Counted from the first letter of the stretch, positions 18,246-27,663 are shown. The stretch: DNA of 52,712 nt from Bacillota bacterium (GCA_023440865.1 JAEXRM010000114.1:1-52712), one strand, 5' to 3'. Made by a program: numbers and translations. Notes: generated by a model not told the origin, from the letters alone.

Positions 18246-20048
18246 TCACCCCTTGCCGGGTGTGTCGCCGTCCGCTGGCGGAGCGGGTGTTTCCTTGCGC
18301 TCTGCGGCACTCTTCCCGCCGGCGTCGCCATTGCCCTTGGCGCCCGCGTTGTACAGGAAGCGCTTGATCTTCTGCGTTGCGGTCTTTTCCAGGTCTGCGA
18401 TCTGTTCGATGGCCTTGAGCTGGGAAAACTTGTTCACCTGGGAGTTGACGTACGTGCGGATGTCCGCAAGCGCCTTGGCGTATCCGTGTGCCTCGGTTGA
18501 TGCGGCATCGGCATCCGGAACGGCAAGTCCGGCCGCGTGCTCCTTCTCCCTGCGCCCCTGCGCGAGCAGGCTTTCATCGAGCTTGACCAGGGCGATGAGC
18601 CGGTTGTCGCGTTCGATGACCAGCGACTCGAGCACCAGCGGGTGCTGGTTGAGCACGAATTCGATGTCCTCCGGGTAGATGTTCTCGCCGGAAGGCCCAA
18701 CGATGACGTTCTTGTTCCGGCCCTTGATGTAGAGCCAGCCATCCTTGTCGATGGAACCGATGTCGCCGGTCTTGATGAAACCGTCCTCTGTAAAGACACT
18801 CCGGGTGAGCTCCTCATTCTTGTAGTAGCCCTTCATGACATGGGGTCCCTTCGAAACGATCTCACCCAGACCGGTCTCCGGATCGACGTTGATGAGCTTC
18901 ATCTCGGTGCCCTCGGTCTTGGGGCCTGTGGAACCCAGCCGGGTCTGCTGCGGATTCGCGCCCGCGATGAGCGGCGAGGTTTCCGTCAGGCCGTAGCCGA
19001 TGGCATACGGGAACCGGGCTTCCTTGAGGAAACGCTCGGTATCGGGCTGCGTCTTGGCGCCGCCGAGTCCGAAAAAGTTGATGCGCCCGCCGAACGTCTT
19101 CATCAGCGACCGGCCAGCAACCCGGTGCAGCAGCCGCCGGATGGGCGGGACCCTGTACAGGGTCGAGATGAAGCGGTTCTTTTCGAAGGTCGGCACGATC
19201 TTGTTCTTGTAGATCTTCTCCATGACGGCCGGCACGCTGAGCATGATGTGGGGCTGCACGGCCTTCAGCGCCGGCAGCAGGCTCGAAACCGCCACCGCCC
19301 GGCCAAGGTAGCACACGTGACAGCCCTGCAGCATCGGGAACAGGAACCCGATGGCGAATTCATAGACATGCGACATCGGCAGGATGGACAGGAACACATA
19401 TCCGGGATGGATGGGATGGATCCTGCCCGATGCGAAGGCCATGAACACGAAATTCCGGTGGCTCAGCTCCACACCCTTGGGCGTGCCGGTGGTGCCGGAG
19501 GTGTAGATGATCGAAGCGGAATCATCCCCGGTCACCGGGGTGCCAAACAGGTCGAAGGGGGTGGCGTCGGGTTCGGCTTCCGGGAATGTGCCGCGAATCG
19601 GCTCGCAGGTTTCCAGCAGGCAGATGGTCCGCACGGCGGCATCGCAGTCCTGGATTTTCTCCTGATGGCTTTTCGCGACAAACGCGAAGCAGGCTTCCGA
19701 GTGACGCAGCACGCCCAGCGCCTCGGCCTTGTTGAAGTCCGGCAGCATGGGGACCGCAATGGCGCCCAGACACACGATGGCGAAGTAGGCGATGCCCCAT
19801 TGGGGTGAGCTCGGGGCCAGAATGGCAACCTTGTCGCCCTTCCCGACGCCGGACCGGGCCAGAAGGGTGGCATAGCGGCGGGTCTCAGACAGCAGGTCGC
19901 GGTACGTCAGCGGTGTCTTGCCGACGATGGAAAGAGCGTGAAGATCCGCGAATTTCGTCGTACTGTTACGAAAAAGGGCGGGGATTGTCCAATCGCCGAT
20001 ATCGTCGATTGTTTGCATGGGCGGAAAGTTGGGTTGCTGACGTTTCAC
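18246..20048 (-). CDS. Long-chain acyl-CoA synthetase / AMP-binding protein
   Basis: This 600-aa ANL-superfamily enzyme adenylates a carboxylate with ATP and is likely to pass it to CoA. Motifs are IIYTSGTTGTPKGVELSH (A3), YGLTETSPL (A5), TGDIGSIDKDGWLYIKGR (A7-A8) and a terminal A10-like TATQKIKRFLY. The overall pattern fits FadD15-like long-chain fatty acid ligases. The start is placed at a GTG (20048) with AAGGGAG eight bases upstream; an in-frame ATG 36 bases earlier has no ribosome site. The last 35 or so residues are Ala/Gly/Lys/Pro-rich and look disordered. It is divergent from an AraC gene. Confidence 0.9.
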   Translation of the reverse strand: MKRQQPNFPPMQTIDDIGDWTIPALFRNSTTKFADLHALSIVGKTPLTYRDLLSETRRYATLLARSGVGKGDKVAILAPSSPQWGIAYFAIVCLGAIAVPMLPDFNKAEALGVLRHSEACFAFVAKSHQEKIQDCDAAVRTICLLETCEPIRGTFPEAEPDATPFDLFGTPVTGDDSASIIYTSGTTGTPKGVELSHRNFVFMAFASGRIHPIHPGYVFLSILPMSHVYEFAIGFLFPMLQGCHVCYLGRAVAVSSLLPALKAVQPHIMLSVPAVMEKIYKNKIVPTFEKNRFISTLYRVPPIRRLLHRVAGRSLMKTFGGRINFFGLGGAKTQPDTERFLKEARFPYAIGYGLTETSPLIAGANPQQTRLGSTGPKTEGTEMKLINVDPETGLGEIVSKGPHVMKGYYKNEELTRSVFTEDGFIKTGDIGSIDKDGWLYIKGRNKNVIVGPSGENIYPEDIEFVLNQHPLVLESLVIERDNRLIALVKLDESLLAQGRREKEHAAGLAVPDADAASTEAHGYAKALADIRTYVNSQVNKFSQLKAIEQIADLEKTATQKIKRFLYNAGAKGNGDAGGKSAAERKETPAPPADGDTPGKG

Positions 20049-20168
20049 GCGATATGCTCCCTTGGTCTGATGGGTGGGGTCCATCTCTATTGTACATCAT
20101 CAATGACCTGCATGCTTGAAAATATTGCGATGGCCTGTGGCGGTTGTGTGGCGGTGTGATCTGCTTCT

Positions 20169-20197
20169 TTTCCGGCTGTGGCCGCATGGGGTATGAT
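20169..20197 (+). promoter_or_regulatory. Probable promoter of the AraC gene at 20227
   Basis: A weak -35 TTTCCG and a good -10 TATGAT are spaced by 17 bp, ending 29 bp before the start codon. Confidence 0.45.
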
Positions 20198-20226
20198 GGA
20201 GGCGTAATCCGCAAGGGGGAAGCGTC

Positions 20227-21129
20227 ATGGGCACCATCCGGCAGGCCGAAGCCGAGCAACCGTCATCCGATCCGATCCTGCCCGGCGCATGGGGCATCCA
20301 TGCGATGCGGTGGACCGGCGGTCAGTCCGTTCCCGCACACCGGCATGATTTTATCGAGATTTCCCTGGTCATGCGCGGTTCCTGCCTGCACGCCTGGCAG
20401 GGGGTCGAGGTGCGGCTGGTGCCGGGCGACCTGTTTGTCATTGCGCCGGGTGAGGAGCACGCATACCGCATCGAGGGAGAAACGACGATATACAACTGCC
20501 TGTTTCTGCCTTCGGGACTCGGGGATGACTGGGAGCGGCTGCAAACGGAACCGGCACTGGAGAACCTCCTCGTGCTGGAGCCGTTCTACCGGGAGGAGAC
20601 GGGACGGCAGGAGATCCTCCATCTCGATCGGGCCGAGGCGGAAGCCATGGAACGGATCTGGCTGGACATGGTGCGGGAATGCACGGCAGCCCCCGCCGCA
20701 CATGCCGCGGCGCGCAAGGCGCTGCTCATGCTGCTGCTGGTGCGGATCGCCCGCGCCTGGCCGCAGAACCGTCCGGCATCCGCCACCCTGTTCGACGCGC
20801 GGCGCAACCTGCTGGCGGATGCCGTGGCGCACATCGACAGCCATATGGCCGAGCCGGTTTCACTCGACGATCTTGCGGCGCGCTGCTATGTGTCTCCCGG
20901 ACATTTCCGAAAACGCTTCCGCGAGACAACCGGTCTCTCGCCGCTTGAGTACATCAACCGGCGCCGTGTCGCCATGGCCCAGGAGCTCCTTGCCCAGGCG
21001 GAGCTGACGGTTGCCGAGGTGGCCGGCCGTGTGGGCGTTCCGGATGCCAACTATTTCTCAAGGCTGTTTCGGCAGATGGTTGGCGTGACCCCGTCCGCCT
21101 ACCGTCGTCAGCTGGGGAAACGGGGGTAG
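20227..21129 (+). CDS. AraC-family transcriptional regulator
   Basis: This 300-aa protein has an N-terminal cupin sensor (HRHDFIEISLVMRGSCLH, LVPGDLFVIAPGEEHAY) and a C-terminal double helix-turn-helix (VSLDDLAARCYVSPGHFRKRF, LTVAEVAGRVGVPDANYFSRLF). The architecture is that of RhaS/XylS-type activators. AAGGGGGAAG precedes the start. A URO-D-family gene begins 208 bp downstream on the same strand and is a likely target. The inducer is unknown. Confidence 0.94.
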   Translation: MGTIRQAEAEQPSSDPILPGAWGIHAMRWTGGQSVPAHRHDFIEISLVMRGSCLHAWQGVEVRLVPGDLFVIAPGEEHAYRIEGETTIYNCLFLPSGLGDDWERLQTEPALENLLVLEPFYREETGRQEILHLDRAEAEAMERIWLDMVRECTAAPAAHAAARKALLMLLLVRIARAWPQNRPASATLFDARRNLLADAVAHIDSHMAEPVSLDDLAARCYVSPGHFRKRFRETTGLSPLEYINRRRVAMAQELLAQAELTVAEVAGRVGVPDANYFSRLFRQMVGVTPSAYRRQLGKRG

Positions 21130-21337
21130 CGCCCTGCCCGGATACAAATCCTAGACAACCTGGGCAGCCAGGCGGGGTTGCGGCGCACGCGGCGCAACTC
21201 ACCCGCGGTTCGTTTTGTGCGGATTTCTGCCTTTTTTGTCGCTTCCGCCGCTTGCCCGTCTTTGTCATGATGAGTGTGACGGACATGCCGGACCCAGGGC
21301 ACGGGCGGATGGTGCCTGTCCGGAGAGGAGCACCGAC

Positions 21338-22339
21338 ATGACCAACCGCGAACGATTCATGGGCACACTGCACTTCCACCTGCCGTCAGACCGCCTCCCC
21401 CTGCTGGAATGGGCGAGCTGGTGGGACAAGACGATCCACCGGTGGCAAGCCGAGGGCTTGTCGGCAGACGGCGATTGGGAGGCGCTCCGGGAGCGCCTGG
21501 GACTTGATTTCCAGCGCCAGTTCTGGATTTCACCCCGCGGGGACGGGTTTCCGGCGATGCCCCACGGCATGGGCCCCGTAACGGATGAAGCCTCGTATGA
21601 GGCGCTGCTGCCACACCTGTATCCTGAGGATGCCGTCTCGCGCATCCGCCACCGGCTGCTGGCGCTCAGGGAAATGCAGGCGCGCGGCGATGCGGTCGTC
21701 TGGCTCACGCTCGAGGGCTACTTCTGGTTCCCGCGCACCCTGTTCGGCATAGAAAACCACCTGTACGCCTTCTTCGACGAACCGGCGCTCATGCACCGCA
21801 TGAACCGCGACCTGACGGCCTTTCACCTGCGCGTGCTCGATGAGGTGCGCGCGGTGTTGTCCCCCGATTTCATGACGTTTGCCGAAGACATGTCCTACAA
21901 TCAGGGCCCCATGCTGTCGAGGGAGCAGTTCGACACGTTCCTGCTGCCGTATTACCGGCAGGTCGTGCCCCTGGTCGAGGCAATGGGGACCCTGCCAATG
22001 GTGGATACCGACGGCCGGGTGGATCCGATGATTCCCTGGCTGAAGGCGGCCGGCATCCGGGGCGTCCTGCCCCTGGAGGCGCAGTCCGGCGTGGATGTGG
22101 CGGTGATCCGGGCTGAGCATCCGGACTTCCGGCTCATCGGCGGGTTCGACAAGACGGTCATGCACCGGGGCGAGACGGCCATGCGCGCGGAATTCGAGCG
22201 TCTGCTGCCGGTGATGCGGACGGGCGGCTTCATTCCGTCGGTCGACCACCAGACGCCGCCGGCCGTATCGCTGGAGGATTACCGGCTGTATGTGCGGCTG
22301 CTGGCGGAATACTGCAGGCGTGCCTGCCTGCCGCATTGA
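21338..22339 (+). CDS. Uroporphyrinogen decarboxylase-like (URO-D fold) protein 1
   Basis: This 333-aa TIM-barrel protein begins MTNRERFMGTLHF, a typical opening of MtaA/HemE-like proteins. Motifs include LTLEGYFWFPRTLFG, EDMSYNQGPMLSREQFDTFL and GGFDKTVMHRGE. At the position where corrinoid methyltransferases have H-x-C it has VDTDG, and no downstream zinc Cys is present. It is therefore unlikely to be a classical Zn methyltransferase, nor is it canonical HemE, whose N-terminal RQAGRY-like loop is missing. The reaction is unknown. GAGAGGAG sets the start. It follows an AraC gene. Confidence 0.88.
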   Translation: MTNRERFMGTLHFHLPSDRLPLLEWASWWDKTIHRWQAEGLSADGDWEALRERLGLDFQRQFWISPRGDGFPAMPHGMGPVTDEASYEALLPHLYPEDAVSRIRHRLLALREMQARGDAVVWLTLEGYFWFPRTLFGIENHLYAFFDEPALMHRMNRDLTAFHLRVLDEVRAVLSPDFMTFAEDMSYNQGPMLSREQFDTFLLPYYRQVVPLVEAMGTLPMVDTDGRVDPMIPWLKAAGIRGVLPLEAQSGVDVAVIRAEHPDFRLIGGFDKTVMHRGETAMRAEFERLLPVMRTGGFIPSVDHQTPPAVSLEDYRLYVRLLAEYCRRACLPH

Positions 22340-22500
22340 AAGCGGGGAGCATGCATTCGGGAGGAGCTGATTGCGCGTTGACAGGCGCGCACACATGGCT
22401 TCTGCCTTTACTGTGGCGCAGCGCCATGCGCGCATCGCCCAATGATGAGCATCCCCGGCCTCCATTGCAGCCATATCCCGGATAGACGATTGCGCGGCGT

Positions 22501-23307
22501 TCAGCCATATCGGCTCCGCCAGACCGTCGGCGGAACGCCGGCCAGCTGTCTGAATCTGCGGCTTCCATAAAAAGGATCCGGCCACCCGCATCTGTCCAGA
22601 ACCGTCTGGATGGGCAGATCGGTTTCCGCCAGCATGCGCTTGGCTTCTTCCATCCGGATGCGATCGCGGAACCAGGTGGGACGTTCTCCCGTGCAATCCA
22701 TCACATCCCGCGCCAATGTGTCCGGACAGACATCACAGCAGGCGGCCATGGCAGGCAGTTGCCACTCGGCGGCCAGGTCGGCGCTGATGGCCCGGCGCAG
22801 TTGTTCCAGCCGCTGCATCGAGGCGTGTCCCTGTGCGCCTTTTGTCAGCTGCTCCATCACCAGCACAAACCATGCCAGCTGCAAGGCGCCAAGAAGGACC
22901 GTTCTGGCAGTACCGATTCTGTGTTGCGCCTGCAGAAACTGTTCCGCGAGCTTCTGGAAACGATCAAACGCATGGACATGCAACACGGGAACATGCTGGT
23001 ACAGCAACGTCTTCACCGTTTGGCCGGATCCTGGCGGACACAGGCCCAAACAATCTTCCGCATCGAAATGGACAAAGGAAAAGCGCATTGGTTTATCCCG
23101 CGATGTCTCGATGCGATGTCGCAAACCTGGAGGGAAAAGCATCATGCTGCCCCTGGATACAGGATGCCGGCCGGTTTCTGTCCAGACCGTTCCCTCTCCC
23201 TCCTCCACCAGCACCCATTCCCAGTCCGGGAGGGCTCTCCAGGGAATTCGCCAGGAGGAGGGGTCACAGGTACGTTTGCCAACCATATGAATGTCGGGTA
23301 TATGCAT
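22501..23307 (-). CDS. AraC-family transcriptional regulator
   Basis: This 268-aa protein has an N-terminal cupin-like sensor (EWVLVEEGEGTVWTE, GSMMLFPPGLRHRIE) and C-terminal AraC helix-turn-helix repeats (WQLPAMAACCDVCPDTLARDV, LPIQTVLDRCGWPDPFYGSRRF). The start at 23307 has AGGAG eight bases upstream. It is divergent from URO-D protein 2, and the shared 200-bp region contains a tandem 25-bp repeat that could be its operator. Confidence 0.92.
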   Translation of the reverse strand: MHIPDIHMVGKRTCDPSSWRIPWRALPDWEWVLVEEGEGTVWTETGRHPVSRGSMMLFPPGLRHRIETSRDKPMRFSFVHFDAEDCLGLCPPGSGQTVKTLLYQHVPVLHVHAFDRFQKLAEQFLQAQHRIGTARTVLLGALQLAWFVLVMEQLTKGAQGHASMQRLEQLRRAISADLAAEWQLPAMAACCDVCPDTLARDVMDCTGERPTWFRDRIRMEEAKRMLAETDLPIQTVLDRCGWPDPFYGSRRFRQLAGVPPTVWRSRYG

Positions 23308-23352
23308 GGGAAAGACTCCTGAATCGGCATTCAATCGAACAAGAAATGTGTA

Positions 23353-23379
23353 TTGAGTCGGTTTTGTCCATGCTATACT
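23353..23379 (+). promoter_or_regulatory. Possible extended -10 promoter of URO-D gene 2
   Basis: TGCTATACT (23371-23379) is an extended -10, with TTGAGT 15 bp upstream. A second candidate -10, TACAAT, lies at 23413-23418 directly before the tandem repeat. I cannot tell which is used. Confidence 0.4.
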
Positions 23380-23418
23380 CTTTTCTCCATGGCTGCAAGC
23401 CTCTTGTGCGGATACAAT

Positions 23419-23468
23419 GATGCTGATCCGGGAAACATGCGACGATGCTGATCCGGGAATCGTGCGAC
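23419..23468 (+). repeat. 25-bp tandem direct repeat in the AraC/URO-D intergenic region
   Basis: gatgctgatccgggaa-a/t-c-a/g-tgcgac occurs at 23419-23443 and 23444-23468 with 23 of 25 positions identical. It abuts a TACAAT hexamer on its left side and ends 26 bp before the URO-D ribosome site. Direct repeats of about this period are what AraC-family dimers bind. Confidence 0.9.
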
Positions 23469-23507
23469 AGGACAGCAACACACGCCGCGAGTCGGGAGGA
23501 ATGGCAC

Positions 23508-24623
23508 ATGCAGTGGACTCGGGAGCAGTATGTGGACTTGATGACGTTTGGCGGGATGACACGCCCGATGTTGACAGAGATGTTCGGACCGCTGGTAGGT
23601 CTTCCGGAGGAATGGCTCGCACAAGGTGCAACGGAAGAAGAGCTGGCGTTGACCGCCTTTGATTTCGACTGGGTGGAAACCGTCTGGTGCGGCGGTGTTA
23701 CGGGTGCTTTCGGGCTTCCTCCCGAGGTGGTCTTGTCGGAAGACGGTCTTGTCCGCATCACAAGGGACGGACTCGGCAGAACCATGAAGCTCATCAAACG
23801 CGCAGCCACATTGCCGCTCCCCTTGAACCACCCGGTATCCACAACGAATGACTGGGAAAAATGGAAACCCTTTTACCAGTTCCGGGAGGAACGCGTCCAT
23901 GCGGCGCAGGTGGCGGACGCCTGCGCTGTCCGAAACAGGGGTGGTCTTGTGCTGGCAGCCTTGCCCGGCGGTTTCGACACCCCGCGCGAGCTCATGGGAG
24001 AAGAGGCGCTGTGCTTCGCTTGCGCGGATGAACCGGACATGGTCAAAGACATGCTGGAAACCTGCGCCGACACCACGTTGAAGGTGCTGGAGCGGGTTCT
24101 GGACAAGGTACAGGTGGACATCCTCCATGTGCATGAAGACATGGCGGGGAAATCGGGTCCTCTGTTTGGTCCCAGACAGGTGGACGAATTCCTGGTTCCC
24201 TATTACCGCAAGGTGTGGGATGTCTGCCGAAAGCATGGCGTACGGTTGTTCTCCCAGGACAGCGATGGGAACATGAACGCCGTCATCCCGAATTTCATTC
24301 GGGCAGGCGTCAACTGCTTTTATCCGTGTGAGCCGGCGGCCGGCATGGATCCTGTCGCACTGAGAAACCAATACGGAGAGCTCTTCGCCATCAAGGGCGG
24401 CATCGACAAGCATGTGCTCCGGCAAGACAAAACAGCCATTCTGCGGGAACTGGAGTACAAGCTTCAGCCCATGATGCGGCGCGGCACGGCCTTCGGACTG
24501 GACCATCGCATTCCCAATGGCACACCGCTTGAGCTGTATCGGTATTATGTGAAAACAGCCAAGGAGCTGCTTGGCATACCGGAAGGGACTAAGCCGGGCA
24601 ACTGGCGTCGCATGGCGTTTTAG
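23508..24623 (+). CDS. Uroporphyrinogen decarboxylase-like (URO-D fold) protein 2
   Basis: This 371-aa protein has a URO-D-type barrel with VHEDMAGKSGPLFGPRQVDEF and VPYYRKVWDVCRKHGV. FSQDSDGN follows at the position of the methyltransferase H-x-C motif, then KGGIDKHVL near the C-terminus. Acidic Asp-Ser-Asp-Gly replaces the zinc ligands. GGGAGGA precedes the ATG at 23508. It is divergent from an AraC gene and convergent with URO-D protein 3. Substrate unknown. Confidence 0.88.
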   Translation: MQWTREQYVDLMTFGGMTRPMLTEMFGPLVGLPEEWLAQGATEEELALTAFDFDWVETVWCGGVTGAFGLPPEVVLSEDGLVRITRDGLGRTMKLIKRAATLPLPLNHPVSTTNDWEKWKPFYQFREERVHAAQVADACAVRNRGGLVLAALPGGFDTPRELMGEEALCFACADEPDMVKDMLETCADTTLKVLERVLDKVQVDILHVHEDMAGKSGPLFGPRQVDEFLVPYYRKVWDVCRKHGVRLFSQDSDGNMNAVIPNFIRAGVNCFYPCEPAAGMDPVALRNQYGELFAIKGGIDKHVLRQDKTAILRELEYKLQPMMRRGTAFGLDHRIPNGTPLELYRYYVKTAKELLGIPEGTKPGNWRRMAF

Positions 24624-24642
24624 CATGGCCCCTTGCGCCGTG

Positions 24643-25701
24643 TCACCGGCGCGCATGCCTGAGGTATGCCTCCTGATAGATCAACGCGTTCTCGACCGGC
24701 GTGTTCGACGGAATGTGATTGCCCACGGCCATGAAAAAGCCCGGGCAGGACTTGCCGATGTCCATGCACCGCCTCACCTCGGCTTCAATCTCCTCGCGCG
24801 TGCCGGAGAGCAGGATGCGGGTGTCGGCGTTGCCGACGAAGGCGTGTGTCCGGCCGTACTTCTGCGCGATGTACGCCATGTCGGTGGTCGGCTCCATCAC
24901 GAAGCCGTTCACACCGCAGGCGGCAATGTCGTCGATGAATGCGGTGTAGTTGCCATCGCTGGTGTACATGATTTTTTTGCCGCTTTCGATGACCGGCGCG
25001 AACAGCCTCCGGTAGTTCGGGAAGATGTATTTCCGGTACCAGTCCGGGTGAAGGAAGGCGCCGCTGGTCCAGACGATGTCGTCGTGGATCATCACGACCG
25101 GCGCGTCCGAGTCCGCCAGGGCGCGGAAATACTGGGCCATCCAGTCGCAGTAGCGGTTGGCGACCTCGCCGAAGCCGGCGGCGTCGATGCCGGCCGCACA
25201 CAGCAGCGTGTCCCAGCCGAACACCTCGATCAGGCCGGACATGCAGGTGGTGTAGATGCCGGTCATCGCCACGGCATCGGGATCCGCCGCGGCATTGTCG
25301 GCATAGTGCCGGTTGAAGGCGGCCACCTCGGCGGCATGGTCGACCGGGCCGTACAACGTCCAGGGATCGAAGCCGAACGCATCCTCCGGATCCTCGTAGA
25401 GCAGGTGGACTTCCGCATCGAAGTCCACGCCACCGGCGGCGTATTTCGCATGCCCCATCGTGGTGCGCTTGTCACCGAAGATCCCGTTGTGGATGCGGAT
25501 GCTCCAGTTGAAGTCGTACTCCCAGGCCCGGCGGAACGCCGCGGCGGCACGGGAACGCTCCGCCTCCGGGCTGTTTTCGGTGACGGTCATGCCCGTCACC
25601 CTGGATACCAGCGGCCAGTGACTCTCGGCCGAATACTCCGTGCGCGGCACCCTGTCGGGCATCTCGAGATGGATTGCCGCCATGCCGTCCTGTCTTGACA
25701 T
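24643..25701 (-). CDS. Uroporphyrinogen decarboxylase-like (URO-D fold) protein 3
   Basis: This 352-aa URO-D/MtaA-fold protein contains VMIHDDIVWTSGAFLHPDWYRKY, then MYTSDGNY replacing the H-x-C motif, and GNADTRILLSGTREE near the C-terminus. It is only distantly similar to URO-D proteins 1 and 2 but shares the -SDGN- loop. The start at 25701 is set by GGAGGTATCCC. It ends 19 bp from the end of URO-D gene 2 (convergent) and is divergent from ribA. No corrinoid-protein gene is near. Confidence 0.87.
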   Translation of the reverse strand: MSRQDGMAAIHLEMPDRVPRTEYSAESHWPLVSRVTGMTVTENSPEAERSRAAAAFRRAWEYDFNWSIRIHNGIFGDKRTTMGHAKYAAGGVDFDAEVHLLYEDPEDAFGFDPWTLYGPVDHAAEVAAFNRHYADNAAADPDAVAMTGIYTTCMSGLIEVFGWDTLLCAAGIDAAGFGEVANRYCDWMAQYFRALADSDAPVVMIHDDIVWTSGAFLHPDWYRKYIFPNYRRLFAPVIESGKKIMYTSDGNYTAFIDDIAACGVNGFVMEPTTDMAYIAQKYGRTHAFVGNADTRILLSGTREEIEAEVRRCMDIGKSCPGFFMAVGNHIPSNTPVENALIYQEAYLRHARR

Positions 25702-25884
25702 GGGATACCTCCAAGCGTGCGGTCCGGAGCGCATGCATCGCCCTGTGGACATGATCCCGCAGTTGCAGCGCCGCACATGTGTTGTTCTCTTTCGCGCTGA
25801 TGCGCTTGAACGAACCCTTTCCCGGGTAATCAAAGCATGTGGTGTCCAGATTGGGGGCACCGATCCACGAAAGGAGAGGCACAC

Positions 25885-26928
25885 ATGGATCTGATGCAGG
25901 TATTCAGCCGCTTCCGCAACGGAGCGGTCATTCTTGTCAGTGATACGCAGCCCTTCGCGCCGGAAGCGGACAATTATTGCGGAGGATTGCTCATACGAAC
26001 CGTCGAGGCGCTCGACGCGGATCTCCCTGGCCTGTTCAACGGAACCGCGGAACCGCTGCTGCGCATCGCGGTGCGTGCCGACTGGAACCGGCCCTTGCCG
26101 GCGGAAACACCGCAGGACAAGGTCGTGACGGCCTTGCGGGGCGGTCTGCTGCGTCGGGTCGGCGCACCGGAGATCGCCGCAGACCTGGCTTCCCTGGCCG
26201 GATTGCCGCCGGTTGCGGCCTACGTGCCGCTCGCGGAGGCGGGTACCGCCTGTGCGGATCTCCTGGCGGCATGGAAGGCGTCCGACCCCGACCCGCTCGT
26301 GGTGCCCGTCGAGGAGCTGATCGCGGTGCGGCGCGAGCAGGGCAGCACCATCCGCGAGGCGGCGGTTGCCAACATGCCCACCGAGTACGGGGAATTCACC
26401 ATCCACGCGTTCGAGAACGAAATGACGGGCGAGCACCATGTCGCGCTGACAATGGGCGACTTTACGGACGGTCAGCCGGTCTTGCTGCGGGTGCACAGCG
26501 AATGCCTCACGGGCGACGCGTTCCATTCGTTGCGGTGCGACTGCGGCGAACAGCTGGCGGCCGCGCTGCGGCAGGTCGCCGCCGAGGGCCGGGGTGCCGT
26601 TGTCTACATGCGGCAGGAAGGACGCGGCATCGGCCTGGTCAACAAGATTCGTGCCTATGAGCTGCAGGATGACGGGAAGGATACCGTCGAGGCGAATGTG
26701 CTGCTCGGATTCGCACCCGACCTGCGCGATTACGGCGTGGGCGCCCAGATCCTGCGCGAGCTCGGCATTCGGAAGATCCGTCTGTTGACGAACAATCCCA
26801 CGAAAATTGTCGGGCTCTCGGGCTTTGGGCTCGAGGTGGTGGAACGCGTGCCGATCCTCATTGATCCGAACCATGTGAACCGTTTCTACATGGATACGAA
26901 GCGCGAGCAGATGGGGCATATGATCTAG
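25885..26928 (+). CDS. ribA: GTP cyclohydrolase II with degenerate RibB-like N-domain
   Basis: This 347-aa first enzyme of riboflavin synthesis opens GTP to diaminohydroxy-pyrimidine phosphate. The C-terminal half is complete: HSECLTGDAFHSLRCDCGEQL supplies the three zinc cysteines, then YMRQEGRGIGL, and NNPTKIVGLSGFGLEV. The first ~145 residues look like a decayed DHBP synthase domain: RNGAVILVSDT and VPVEELIAVRRE match its two ends, but the acidic RENEGD-type catalytic loop is absent and the region is short. A working RibB must then come from elsewhere. AAAGGAG sets the start. No FMN riboswitch precedes it, unlike ribU in this window. Confidence 0.93.
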   Translation: MDLMQVFSRFRNGAVILVSDTQPFAPEADNYCGGLLIRTVEALDADLPGLFNGTAEPLLRIAVRADWNRPLPAETPQDKVVTALRGGLLRRVGAPEIAADLASLAGLPPVAAYVPLAEAGTACADLLAAWKASDPDPLVVPVEELIAVRREQGSTIREAAVANMPTEYGEFTIHAFENEMTGEHHVALTMGDFTDGQPVLLRVHSECLTGDAFHSLRCDCGEQLAAALRQVAAEGRGAVVYMRQEGRGIGLVNKIRAYELQDDGKDTVEANVLLGFAPDLRDYGVGAQILRELGIRKIRLLTNNPTKIVGLSGFGLEVVERVPILIDPNHVNRFYMDTKREQMGHMI

Positions 26929-26985
26929 GGGGCAGGACACAGGACCGGCGTCTCGATGAGAGGTGAGTTCGCGGATTGAACACGG

Positions 26986-27019
26986 AAAGGGGGACTGCCG
27001 CATGCCGGCAGCCCCCTTT
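26986..27019. terminator. Bidirectional terminator between ribA and rubrerythrin genes
   Basis: AAAGGGGG-a-CTGCCG, a short loop, and CGGCAG-CCCCCTTT form a long stem flanked by A on the left and T on the right, so it can terminate both convergent genes. Confidence 0.85.
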
Positions 27020-27045
27020 GCTTCCGGTTCCCGGAAAGCGCCGGT

Positions 27046-27591
27046 TCACTTGAAGTACCGGTCGAGCAGTCCCTTGAACGCGGCGCCGTGACGGGCCTCG
27101 TCCTTGCACATCTCATGCACGGTGTCATGGATGGCGTCGTAGTTGAGCTGCTTGGCCTTCGTCGCGATGGCCTTCTTGCCCTCGCAGGCGCCGAACTCGG
27201 CATCCACGCGCAGCTGCAGGTTCTTCTTGGTGTCGGCGTGGACCACCTCGCCGAGCAGCTCCGCAAAGCGGGCGGCGTGGTCGGCCTCCTCGAATGCGAT
27301 GCGCTTGTAGGCTTCCGCGATCTCCGGGTAGCCTTCCCGATCCGCCTGACGCGACATGGCCAGGTACATGCCCACTTCCGTGCATTCACCCGTAAAGTTG
27401 GCGCGCAGCCCCTCGAGGATCTCCGGATCGACATCCTTCGCCACGCCGATGCGGTGCTCGTCCGCCCACTTGAGGGAAGACTCCGCCTGTTCCACGAACT
27501 TCGAGGCGGGCGCCTTGCACTGGGGGCACTTTTCCGGAGGGGCATCGCCAAAATGGACATAACCGCAGATGGAACATACATAACGCTTCAT
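27046..27591 (-). CDS. Rubrerythrin (rubredoxin domain first)
   Basis: This 181-aa non-heme iron peroxidase protects anaerobes from H2O2. The rubredoxin domain is N-terminal (CSICGYVHFG and CPQCKAPASKF give the four iron cysteines), followed by the ferritin-like diiron domain with ECTEVGMYLAMSRQA, EEADHAARFAELLGE and DEARHG. This reversed order is typical of clostridial reverse rubrerythrins. AAAAGGAG lies eight bases before the start. It lies 72 bp from the end of the beta-mannosidase gene on the same strand. No peroxide-response operator was evident. Confidence 0.96.
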   Translation of the reverse strand: MKRYVCSICGYVHFGDAPPEKCPQCKAPASKFVEQAESSLKWADEHRIGVAKDVDPEILEGLRANFTGECTEVGMYLAMSRQADREGYPEIAEAYKRIAFEEADHAARFAELLGEVVHADTKKNLQLRVDAEFGACEGKKAIATKAKQLNYDAIHDTVHEMCKDEARHGAAFKGLLDRYFK

Positions 27592-27663
27592 GGGTGCATC
27601 TCCTTTTCGCTTGCGAATGGTGTTCGGTGAACTACTTTCCACACATGAGTATACCGTAAACAT

